A stretch of 64,000 bases of DNA from Variovorax sp. Sphag1AA (GTDB lineage Bacteria > Pseudomonadota > Gammaproteobacteria > Burkholderiales > Burkholderiaceae_C), in contig NZ_JACHYC010000007.1 of assembly GCF_014192575.1 (NCBI RefSeq), positions 402,556-466,555 of the forward strand, in the 5' to 3' direction. Shown in pieces: positions 32,513 through 40,089 of the stretch. Made by a program: the position numbers and the translations under genes. Below the pieces are notes generated by a model that was given only the letters and a program-made list of their open reading frames with translations, was not told the origin of the DNA and did no database searches. Positions within the stretch are counted from its first letter, which is position 1, and every line of letters starts with the position of its first letter.

Positions 32513-33685
32513 ATGAACGAACGTGTTTCGAGCATGTCCGCGGTTGCAAAGGACCATCGCGGTCAGTCGCGGCTCTATCGATCGATGGTGGAGCTTCTCG
32601 ACCAAGCGGGTGTTCGGGTCGACGGGCCCGATCCCTGGGATCTTCAGCTCAAGGATCCTTCGCTCCCCGAACGCGTTTTCACGCATGGCGGCCTGGGCCT
32701 CGGCGAGGCCTACATGGATGGTCATTGGGATGCCCGGCAACTCGACGGGTTCTTCTTTCGCGTTCTGCGGGCGCGCCTGGACCAGGAGGTCAGACCGCTT
32801 CGGTTGGCACTTCACGCACTTCGCATGCGCCTGTTCAACCTTCAAGGCTTCGAGCGCGCTTGGACGGTGGGAAAGGCTCACTATGACATCGGCAACGATT
32901 TCTACGAGGCGATGCTCGACCCGAGGATGACCTATAGCTGCGGGTACTGGGATCACGCGTCCAACCTCGCGGAGGCGCAAGAGGCAAAGCTCGATCTGAT
33001 CTGCAGGAAGCTGCGCCTGCATCCAGGAATGCGGCTACTGGACATCGGGTGCGGCTGGGGAAGCCTGATGGGCTTCGCAGCGGAGCGCTATGGCGTGGAA
33101 TGCGTCGGTGTCACTGTCTCGAAGGAGCAAGCCGCTTGGGCGTCCGCGAGGTATGCGGCGCTACCTGTCGAGATCAGGCTGCAGGACTATCGGTCCCTGG
33201 ACGAGCCGTTCGATTGCATCGCGAGCGTTGGCATGTTCGAGCACGTGGGTCGCAGGAATCACCGGGAGTACATGGAAGTCGCTCACCGATGCCTTGCGGA
33301 TGACGGGCTATTTCTCCTGCACACCATCGGGAAGAATATGCGCGACACGATTTCGGATGCGTGGATCGACAAGTACATCTTCCCGAATGGCGATCTGCCA
33401 TCGGTAGGGCAAATCGGCGACGCGGTCGACGGCCTCTTCGTTGTGGAGGATCTTCACAACTTCGGAGCTGACTACGACAAGACCTTGATGGCCTGGTGCG
33501 CGAATTTCGAGGCGGCATGGCCGCGCTTCGAGCAACGCATGGGGGAGCGGTTCCGGCGGATGTGGCGGTACTACCTCCTGTCGTGTGCGGGGGCGTTTCG
33601 CGCGCGGGACCTCCAGCTCTGGCAATGGGTGCTGTCGAAGAAGGGCCTGATCGGCGGCTACAGGCGCCCGGAGGCATCGTCGTAG
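32513..33685 (+). CDS. cfa: Cyclopropane-fatty-acyl-phospholipid synthase
   Basis: A 390-residue enzyme of the Cfa/CMAS family that methylates double bonds of membrane phospholipid acyl chains with SAM. Seen: HYDIGNDFYEAMLD, MTYSCGYW, the SAM-binding LLDIGCGWGSL, and SVGMFEHVG, all standard. The ATG at 32513, with a GGGAAAGAGA ribosome site, is preferred to the GTG at 32498. It stands alone behind fluoride riboswitch h. Cyclopropanation lowers proton permeability and aids acid survival, so fluoride control may restrict HF/proton entry; this link is inferred. Confidence 0.93.
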   Translation: MNERVSSMSAVAKDHRGQSRLYRSMVELLDQAGVRVDGPDPWDLQLKDPSLPERVFTHGGLGLGEAYMDGHWDARQLDGFFFRVLRARLDQEVRPLRLALHALRMRLFNLQGFERAWTVGKAHYDIGNDFYEAMLDPRMTYSCGYWDHASNLAEAQEAKLDLICRKLRLHPGMRLLDIGCGWGSLMGFAAERYGVECVGVTVSKEQAAWASARYAALPVEIRLQDYRSLDEPFDCIASVGMFEHVGRRNHREYMEVAHRCLADDGLFLLHTIGKNMRDTISDAWIDKYIFPNGDLPSVGQIGDAVDGLFVVEDLHNFGADYDKTLMAWCANFEAAWPRFEQRMGERFRRMWRYYLLSCAGAFRARDLQLWQWVLSKKGLIGGYRRPEASS

Positions 33686-33739
33686 CTGTGCATCGAGCGT
33701 GCCCTTCGCGGCCAGGAAGGGCCGCCGCGAAGCGGGCAT

Positions 33740-34216
33740 TCACGGCCGCAAGGTTGCCGCCACCCGCTGCGGGTTGGTGAGGAGGTCCAGCGCGTCGCTG
33801 ATGTTCCGAACTACGACATCGGCCGCGAACAGTGTTTCGGGCGCAGCGCCTTCACTTTGAACAACCGCGATACCAAGAGCTGCGACCTCCAACATCAGTT
33901 TGTCGTTCCGACCATTCCCGATGCAGACGGAATGCTCTGCGCCGAGATGATTGACGTAGTCGCGCTTCGCAATCTGCTGGTTCTGTGATTCAAGGATGAT
34001 CAACTCGCACGCCACGTCCGCCATCTCCGCTCGCGCGCGGCCGAAGATGTCGCCGGTTACCACGTGGATCTGGAGACATTCGGCCAGATGGTTGAGCCGG
34101 TAGCGCACGCCGTTGATCAGCACGCCATCGCAGGCGAGGGTGCCATTGAAGTCCAGCACCACGTGATTCAAGCGCAACGACGGCGAGTTCGGGATGTCAA
34201 TGAGAATCATGGGCAC
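33740..34216 (-). CDS. HAD-fold protein of the soluble P-type-ATPase-like group (COG4087)
   Basis: A 158-residue HAD protein. Motif I reads VLDFNGTLACDG: the nucleophile D is kept but the second aspartate of DxD is N, as in the COG4087 group related to the P domain of P-type ATPases (DKTGT). The last motif GNGRNDKLML is intact. The start is uncertain (GTG 34216 or ATG 34210). It lies six bases after the small membrane gene and shares riboswitch i. Phosphatase activity with altered proton donor, or a partner of a membrane protein, is possible. Confidence 0.75.
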   Translation of the reverse strand: MPMILIDIPNSPSLRLNHVVLDFNGTLACDGVLINGVRYRLNHLAECLQIHVVTGDIFGRARAEMADVACELIILESQNQQIAKRDYVNHLGAEHSVCIGNGRNDKLMLEVAALGIAVVQSEGAAPETLFAADVVVRNISDALDLLTNPQRVAATLRP

Positions 34217-34222
34217 CTCGTC

Positions 34223-34486
34223 TCAGCGATCAAGCATCGGCTCTTTGTTCACCGCCCGCCAGCTCATGATGAGCAATACGAGACGGACCCACACGAAGAC
34301 TGTGGCAGCGGACCAGATCAACAACTCGGATGTCTCCAGCGACAGTTGCTGATACTTGAAAAACAGCCCAAGCCACACAAAGAGGAGGCCGACATGTGCG
34401 GTCGTCCAAAGAGCGAGCCGCTTGAGGATGCGGGAACGTTCCTGCTCCAATGCGAAGTTCTGACTTGGAACGGCGCCGAGCCTCAT
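34223..34486 (-). CDS. Small two-span membrane protein under fluoride riboswitch i
   Basis: An 87-residue protein with two hydrophobic helices (LALWTTAHVGLLFVWLGLFF and LLIWSAATVFVWVRLVLLIM) separated by a short polar loop, and a basic start. I do not recognise a family. It is first after riboswitch i, and the HAD gene follows by six bases, so the two proteins may work together. The helices are rich in tryptophan. Its N-terminal region (EQERSRILKRL) is probably cytoplasmic. Confidence 0.6.
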   Translation of the reverse strand: MRLGAVPSQNFALEQERSRILKRLALWTTAHVGLLFVWLGLFFKYQQLSLETSELLIWSAATVFVWVRLVLLIMSWRAVNKEPMLDR

Positions 34487-34738
34487 GATGCAGACCCTCC
34501 CCGGAGGGAAACCTGCCCGAACGTGGGACGGCGGGAAAGGTCGGGGAGCGAATGCTTCGGAGGTGCACCGTCGCTGAGAAGTGGGCAGGCGTTGGGGGAC
34601 GTGCCACCTGGACCGTCCGTCGAGTCAGAGATCCGTGGTTTGGAGAAATGCTTCATGCGTTGCGCAGTCAAAGTTGACCACCCGAGCATGAGACTGACCA
34701 TTCCGAACGAACGCCCACAGTCCCGTACTCGGGAAACC

Positions 34739-34797
34739 GTAGGCATCATCAGCGTCACCCATTCAGGTGCCGCGGTTCATGGAGGAATGCCATCTCC
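34739..34797 (-). ncRNA. Fluoride riboswitch i (crcB motif)
   Basis: Minus strand: GGAGATGGCATTCCTCC, AACCGCGGCACC with an extended second stem, GCTGATGATGCCTAC. Pseudoknot intact. The second-stem strand is CGCGGC rather than CCGCC. It controls the small membrane protein and HAD gene. Confidence 0.9.
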
Positions 34798-34806
34798 AGC
34801 GCAGAA

Positions 34807-34835
34807 AGCTTAGCACGGCGTTTTTGCATGCTCAA
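34807..34835 (-). promoter_or_regulatory. Sigma-70 promoter of unit i
   Basis: Minus strand: TTGAGC (34835-34830), 17 bases, TAAGCT (34812-34807), just before the aptamer. Confidence 0.6.
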
Positions 34836-35035
34836 TCCTTGAATGCTCGCGTGATTCACTGCGAGGACCGCGCGAAGCGTGTCCTTTGCCGGAACCGCAG
34901 CAAGCGGATCAAAGGAGCTCCAGCCTCCGCGTTTGGGTAATCGTCGTTGTCCACGAGCGTGAGTCAACAGCGCATCGCCTGATGCGCGTCACGACCACGT
35001 CATCAATCCCGCCCCTGGATAAGATACACTGAGAA

Positions 35036-35051
35036 TGTAACGGTCGCTACA
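35036..35051. promoter_or_regulatory. Operator-like dyad before chrB
   Basis: TGTAACGGTCGCTACA, an inverted repeat (TGTA...TACA) ten bases before the chrB start. The near-identical TGTAACGACTGCTACA precedes the chrB remnant at 42468-42483 on the other strand, which supports a conserved regulatory site. Confidence 0.6.
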
Positions 35052-35060
35052 CGACAAAAG

Positions 35061-35696
35061 ATGCAGACAAACAACTCCGCCTGGCTTCTTCTGACCTACA
35101 AGGTTCCGAGCGAACCGTCGAAGGTGCGAGTAGCCATCTGGCGTCGTATCCGTAGCCTGGGGGCGGTGTATATCCAGAACAGCATCTGCGTGCTTCCCGC
35201 GAGTACTGAGCACCAGCGTCAGTTCCGGATGGTCCAAAGCGAGATCGAACGTGGCGGCGGCGAAGCGGTCATCTTCGAGACGCTCGCGTTGGATGCCAAG
35301 CAGGAGGCACGTGTTGTTGCCTATTTCAAGCATGACCGCGAGCAGGACTACGAGGAGTTCCTGGACAAATGCGCCGACTACAAGAAGGAAGTCGCGAAAG
35401 AGGTTGACGCGGACCACTACACGTTTGCGGAACTCAAGGAAAACGACGAGGACCTCAAGAAGCTCAAGAATTGGCTGGAGCGCATCAAGACGTTGGATTT
35501 CTACGGCGCGCCTGCCCGAGAAACTGCCGAGAAGCAGTTGGCGGAGTGTGAGGCGCTCTTGGACGCCTACGCGGCAGAGGTCTTCGAGCGCGAGCAAAAC
35601 TCAAAGGCTCCGCTCAAGGGGAATCCGCGCATCAGTGCCCGTACGACGCCAGCCGCAAAGAAGGCTGCCCGCAAGACGGCTCGCAAGAAGACGTGA
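35061..35696 (+). CDS. chrB: ChrB-like chromate/metal-response protein
   Basis: A 211-residue protein whose N-terminal part (AWLLLTYKVPSEPSKVRVAIWRRI, GAVYIQNSICVLP) is the ChrB N-terminal domain, known from chromate-resistance regulators. A long helical region follows, then a lysine/arginine/alanine-rich tail suited to nucleic-acid binding. No chrA is adjacent, and the catalytic rhodanese-like C-terminal domain of full ChrB is missing. It may be a stand-alone regulator. Start ATG at 35061. Confidence 0.75.
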   Translation: MQTNNSAWLLLTYKVPSEPSKVRVAIWRRIRSLGAVYIQNSICVLPASTEHQRQFRMVQSEIERGGGEAVIFETLALDAKQEARVVAYFKHDREQDYEEFLDKCADYKKEVAKEVDADHYTFAELKENDEDLKKLKNWLERIKTLDFYGAPARETAEKQLAECEALLDAYAAEVFEREQNSKAPLKGNPRISARTTPAAKKAARKTARKKT

Positions 35697-35770
35697 TTTT
35701 CGGTAGCGCCACTTCCAGTTTGGCGAGTGCGCAACGCGAGCCAAGACGGGTGGCATGAAGGGGAGCATCG

Positions 35771-38107
35771 CTACTGCGTCGCCTTCCTGAAGAAGGCTAT
35801 CTTGCATTCGTCGAGGACAAAGGCTGCGGCAATGACTGATGCCAGCAAGAGGAATAACGAGGTCCCCGATACGGGCTCAGCCAACAGTCCGAAGTACGCC
35901 ATGAGTGACGCGATGACTGCGTTGCCGATGGTGGCAGCGGCAACCCACATGCTTGGAGCCGACGACCAAAGCCGGCCGCGGACACGGGTCAAGTAGATCG
36001 TCGCCTGCGCCGAGTAGATCAGGTAGACGAAGGTCAACGTCTGGGTCTGAGGGATCGACATGGCCCATACGTCGCGCGCGACCCAAACGACAGCGAACCC
36101 CAAAATCAGCCATCCTGCGGCGAGAATGCCTGCGATATTTCCAATGGCGTTGATGCTCCATTTCTCCGGTGCCTGCGAGACCCCGGCGCGATCGGTGGCG
36201 AGCGTGATGGTGACGACATCGTTTAGGACGACGAGCACGGCAATCAACGCTAGAGATGTCACGAAAAATCCAGTGATCATGTAGCCGAAGGTGAGCAGCA
36301 CGGCCAGCTCGATCGTCCGCGCGATCTTGGTGATCGTCCAGGTCAACATCCTTCGGTAGACCCGTCGACCGCTGCTGATGACGGCGATCAAGTCGTGCAA
36401 TCCCGGCCGCGTGAGCACGACCTGGGCGGAGCCCTTTGCCACGTCGGTCGCGCTGCTGACGGCAATGCCGACCTCGGCCTGTTTCAGCGCGGGGGCGTCG
36501 TTCACGCCGTCGCCCGTCATGCCCACGACATGGCCGGCTTGCTGGAGCTTCTGCACCAGCTGGAATTTCTCTTGCGGATAGCAGTGGGCGAAGCCATCGA
36601 AACTGAGCGGATCTTCCGCTTGTGAGATGCCATCGCCAAGGCGCTCGCCTAGACCGACTTGCCGAGCGATGGCCCGTGCGGTGGCCACGGTGTCCCCGCT
36701 GATCATCAGGACGCGCACGCCGAGTCGGCGCACCGCCTGAACGAGTGCAGGCGCGTCCTCGCACAGTGTGTCTGCGAATGCCATCAGTCCCCGGATGACA
36801 AGGCCGCCCTCGGGTCCGGCCGCAACGACCAGAACGCGGGCACCTGTCGAGGCGAGCTCCTCCACGCGTCGGTCCAATCCGTCGTTCAGTTCGGCGATCT
36901 GCGATACGGCAGGTGGCGATCCGAGGACGACCCGAATGGTTTGCCCGCCGCGGCGTACATAGGCTTCCGCTCGTTTCAGCGCTGGATCGAAGGGGACGAG
37001 CTGCAAGCGTTCAAGGGATCGCAGCCCGCGCTGTCCGAGCGCCGCGAGGATGCTCAACTCCAGTTGCCCCTGCGATGCTTCATCACATGCAGCGGCCGCC
37101 CACATCAGCACGTCGGATTCGGTGTCGGCCTCCAGGATAGGAACCAGGGCTGAGATGACCTGCCGGTTGTGAGTCAGTGTGCCTGTCTTGTCGATGCACA
37201 GCACGTCCATCGTTGCCGCTTCCTGAACTGCAGACAGGCCGGTTACGAGAACGCCATCTTGAGCGAGTGTGCGGGCCTCCACCGCGTTGGCCACGGTAAA
37301 TGCCGCGGGCATCGTCACCGGGACTGTTGCAATCACTAGCACGAGCGGAAAGGGGATCAACGCGACCAGATCGGCGCCGGTCCATAGGGCGAACACCACC
37401 AGCAGTGCAGCCAATAGGGCGTCGATGGTGACCAAGCGTCGAACGACGGCGAAGAGGAGTTGATCGAGGTGACCAGCAGACCGCGCGGAACGCACGAGCT
37501 CGGCGGTCCGTCCGTAGTAGCTCTTGGCTCCGGTTGCAGCCGCAGTGGCGGTCGCCTGTCCACTGCGAACCGTGGATGCAGAGTAGATGACTTCGCCCAC
37601 GCTGCGGGCTACGACAGCGGACTCGCCAGTCAGCGCAGACTGATCCAGCTCAACGGTTCCCTCGGCGATTGTGCAATCGGCGGGAACCAGGTCGCCCGGA
37701 CCGAGGTGTATTTCATCGCCAGGAACCAGTTCTCGCGCGGGGACGATCCGCCACGTGCCATCGCGGCGAGCGCTCGCGTTCACCCTCAGCCGGCTGCGCA
37801 GGAGGTCCAACACGCGTTGCGCCCGACGCTCCTGGACGCCACCTACACCTGCGCTGAAGAGCAACCAGATCCCGATCAGGAGCGGCTCATTCAATTTGCC
37901 CAGCAGGACTTCGAGAATGAGGGCGATTTCCAGCGTCCAGGGGATGGGTCCCCATAGCCGCTTGAGAACACCCCTCGCCAGGCTCGCTCGCGCCTCCGGA
38001 ATTTCATTGAAGCCGTACCGTCGCAGCCGCGCCTGAGCTTCTGCTTCGGACAATCCGGTCTGCCTTGCCGCATCAAGCGTTGTCGTGTCACGTTGTGCTG
38101 CTGCCAT
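35771..38107 (-). CDS. P3A-type proton-efflux P-type ATPase
   Basis: A 778-residue P-type ATPase; the ATG at 38107 is preferred to 38164. It has TGES (160-163), PVTMP in the membrane region (263-267), the phosphorylated aspartate in DKTGTLT (D306), and TGDGVNDAPALK. The N-terminal domain and PVTMPAAFT motif fit plasma-membrane H+-ATPases (TIGR01647) more than metal pumps, as no CPC motif or metal-binding domain is present. Proton export could counter acidification by HF entry. No fluoride riboswitch precedes it. The next gene upstream is the frameshifted gpmA. Confidence 0.88.
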   Translation of the reverse strand: MAAAQRDTTTLDAARQTGLSEAEAQARLRRYGFNEIPEARASLARGVLKRLWGPIPWTLEIALILEVLLGKLNEPLLIGIWLLFSAGVGGVQERRAQRVLDLLRSRLRVNASARRDGTWRIVPARELVPGDEIHLGPGDLVPADCTIAEGTVELDQSALTGESAVVARSVGEVIYSASTVRSGQATATAAATGAKSYYGRTAELVRSARSAGHLDQLLFAVVRRLVTIDALLAALLVVFALWTGADLVALIPFPLVLVIATVPVTMPAAFTVANAVEARTLAQDGVLVTGLSAVQEAATMDVLCIDKTGTLTHNRQVISALVPILEADTESDVLMWAAAACDEASQGQLELSILAALGQRGLRSLERLQLVPFDPALKRAEAYVRRGGQTIRVVLGSPPAVSQIAELNDGLDRRVEELASTGARVLVVAAGPEGGLVIRGLMAFADTLCEDAPALVQAVRRLGVRVLMISGDTVATARAIARQVGLGERLGDGISQAEDPLSFDGFAHCYPQEKFQLVQKLQQAGHVVGMTGDGVNDAPALKQAEVGIAVSSATDVAKGSAQVVLTRPGLHDLIAVISSGRRVYRRMLTWTITKIARTIELAVLLTFGYMITGFFVTSLALIAVLVVLNDVVTITLATDRAGVSQAPEKWSINAIGNIAGILAAGWLILGFAVVWVARDVWAMSIPQTQTLTFVYLIYSAQATIYLTRVRGRLWSSAPSMWVAAATIGNAVIASLMAYFGLLAEPVSGTSLFLLLASVIAAAFVLDECKIAFFRKATQ

Positions 38108-38209
38108 GATGTCCAAAGCCTCCCGCACAAGATCTTTGTAATGCCAATCGCATTTGCCAAGCAACGCCCACTGGCGGGGATCACTGCACCGTAGTTAGCC
38201 TGTACCTTG

Positions 38210-38930
38210 TCAGAGAATCTCCGATGGGGTTCGTGGCCCCGCGTCGATCACAGTCTTCGATAGCGCCTTCAATTCCCCATCGAGTTCATAGATGACCGGA
38301 GTACCGTTGGAGATCTCAAGATTCGCGACTCGGTCGCCGTCCAGGTTTTCAATGATCCCGACGAGCGCTCTGAGTGCATTGCCATGACCGACCATCAGCA
38401 CGTGTTGCCCTTCGTCAAGCAGGGGTGCCACGGCCTCAGTCCATGCCTCTTGCACGCGTTCCATGGTCTGTAGCAGCGACTCGCCCCGCAAAGCAAGGCT
38501 CACGTCCAGTCCCGAGTAGCGCTCATCGACCGGAATCAGGCTGGAGGCTCGCTCGTCCATGGAAGGCGGAACGGCGCTCGCCGAACGCCGCCACTGCCTG
38601 ACCTGTGCTTCGCCGAAGTCACGGACAGCATCGCGATGAAGGAGTCCCGAGGCCGCCGTAGTGGCGTTCGTTCAAGCGCCAATCCAATCGCTGGGGAATC
38701 CAGAATCGCTGCATCTCATCGAGAGTCACCCATAGGGAGTGCACACAACGTCGCAACACCGAAGTAAAGGCGACGTCGACCTCGACGCCGGCATCGCGCA
38801 TTGCTCGGCCCGCGTGACGCATCTGCGTCTGCCCCAGGGTTGTCAGCTCGACATCCGCCCAGCCGGTAAAGCGCTGCTCGCGGTTCCATTCGGACTCGCC
38901 ATGGCGCAGCAGGACAAGACGACCGGACAT
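38210..38930 (-). pseudogene. gpmA: 2,3-bisphosphoglycerate-dependent phosphoglycerate mutase, single-base frameshift
   Basis: The N-terminal part (MSGRLVLLRHGESEWN, with catalytic RHG) runs to NERHYGGLG, then the frame shifts. The C-terminal part resumes as LHRDAVRDFGEAQVRQWRR and ends normally, with MVGHGNALRAL holding the second histidine. One extra A near 38645 explains the break; without it the protein would be about 239 residues, close to the usual 249. Like enolase it is a glycolytic enzyme, so it may be another back-up copy, now broken or misread. It precedes the ATPase gene on the same strand. Confidence 0.75.
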
Positions 38931-38940
38931 GGCGAAGTCG

Positions 38941-39948
38941 TCAGCGGGCTGCGCGCCTGCTGGCGCTGATAGCCAGGAGGGCGGTCAGCCCGACGCTCAA
39001 GATGGCGACCTTCTCGGAAGACGGAAGGGCAACGGTCGGGCCAAAGAACCAGATGGCCGCGACCCAGACGACGATGCCGGCGGCCAACCAGCCGTCGTCG
39101 ATGAACAGGGAAACGGCCTCGTTCATGATCAGCCGCAAGGTGCTTTCTTTGGGCTGAGGGGCGCTCGCCGCGGGGGGCTTCTGCTTCTGGATGATGGCAG
39201 CCACACGTGCAGCGGCCGACTTCCCGAGCCGACGGCACAGCAATACGAGCCCCAGGGAGGCGATGAGGAACAGCGCGATCAGTGCAAGGATGGCCCAGTC
39301 CTCGCCAGGCCACTCCATGCCGAGACCTTCTCCGACCCAGAAGGTACCGAAGGCCGCCAACAGCACGCCGACGCCGAACTTGAGCGCGTTCTCCGGGACG
39401 TTTGCGAGCGGGCGGTGCAGGAACAGGCCAAGGACGACCACGGTCAAAAGTGCCAGACCTGCGCCGACGATGGCCGGAACCAGCGCGCCACCGGCACCGA
39501 TCGCGATAACGATGAACACGACTTCGATGCCTTCGAGCATGATGATCTTGAAGGAGGTCGTGAAGGCCAAGGTATCGATCGACCGACCAACGGAACGGGC
39601 CTGCCGTCGCAGGGTGGCCGTCTCTTCCTCGAAGGCTTTGGCCTCGTCGTGCAGCGCCAGCACGCCAGCAGCGCGAAGAACGGCTTTTCTGAGCCAGCGC
39701 AGTCCGAAGAGCAGCAAGAGCGTGCCAACGACAAGTTGGACGGTTTGCAGGGGGATGCGCATCAGCGCTGGCCCGAGGGCTGCTATGAGGGCGAGCAGCA
39801 CGGCCAGGGCTGCGCCAGTGCCGAGCAACGCCGAGCGCCAGCCGCGCACGATGCCCACCGCGAGCACGATGGTCAGCGCCTCGACGAATTCCACCATCGA
39901 CGCCATGAAGGCTGCGAGGACAATGGGTGCAATTGAAGTCCAGTTCAT
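38941..39948 (-). CDS. COG4280-type predicted membrane transporter
   Basis: A 335-residue membrane protein with about eight helices. Two similar motifs, FVEALTIVLAVG near the start and LEGIEVVFIVIAIG in the middle, each place an acidic residue in a helix. This is the duplicated pattern of cation exporters related to the GDT1/CadD/LysE superfamily. The ATG at 39948 has an AAGGAAAAGGA ribosome site. It lies ten bases upstream of gpmA. A cation or manganese transport function is inferred from the motif only. Confidence 0.7.
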   Translation of the reverse strand: MNWTSIAPIVLAAFMASMVEFVEALTIVLAVGIVRGWRSALLGTGAALAVLLALIAALGPALMRIPLQTVQLVVGTLLLLFGLRWLRKAVLRAAGVLALHDEAKAFEEETATLRRQARSVGRSIDTLAFTTSFKIIMLEGIEVVFIVIAIGAGGALVPAIVGAGLALLTVVVLGLFLHRPLANVPENALKFGVGVLLAAFGTFWVGEGLGMEWPGEDWAILALIALFLIASLGLVLLCRRLGKSAAARVAAIIQKQKPPAASAPQPKESTLRLIMNEAVSLFIDDGWLAAGIVVWVAAIWFFGPTVALPSSEKVAILSVGLTALLAISASRRAAR

Positions 39949-40089
39949 TTCATTGAGTCCTTTTCCTTTGTTGCTACGCATGTGCGTGGTCAGGGCCAGT
40001 CGGTGGGTTGCCTCGATCCAGGAGTACCCGGCTCGGTAGCCCGACCAAGGCAAGCACAGGCAGAGGTGAGGCCGAGATGCGAGAGGTCT

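Larger units (their letters stand above)
34487..35060. other. Intergenic region: riboswitch i and chrB operator
   Basis: No gene. The left half is the leader of the small membrane protein, the middle holds riboswitch i (34739-34797) and its promoter, and the right end the chrB-type operator (35036-35051). Nothing recognised in 34836-35030. Confidence 0.6.

Noticed and set aside
10889..34797. The repeated GATGGCATTCC and GATGATGCC blocks as a mobile repeat or CRISPR-like array
   Set aside because: They occur singly with conserved internal spacing, covary at the pseudoknot, and each lies before a gene; they are fluoride aptamers.
35771..38107. Heavy-metal (P1B) or KdpB-type ATPase
   Set aside because: No CPC motif or metal-binding domain, no kdp partners; sequence fits P3A proton pumps.
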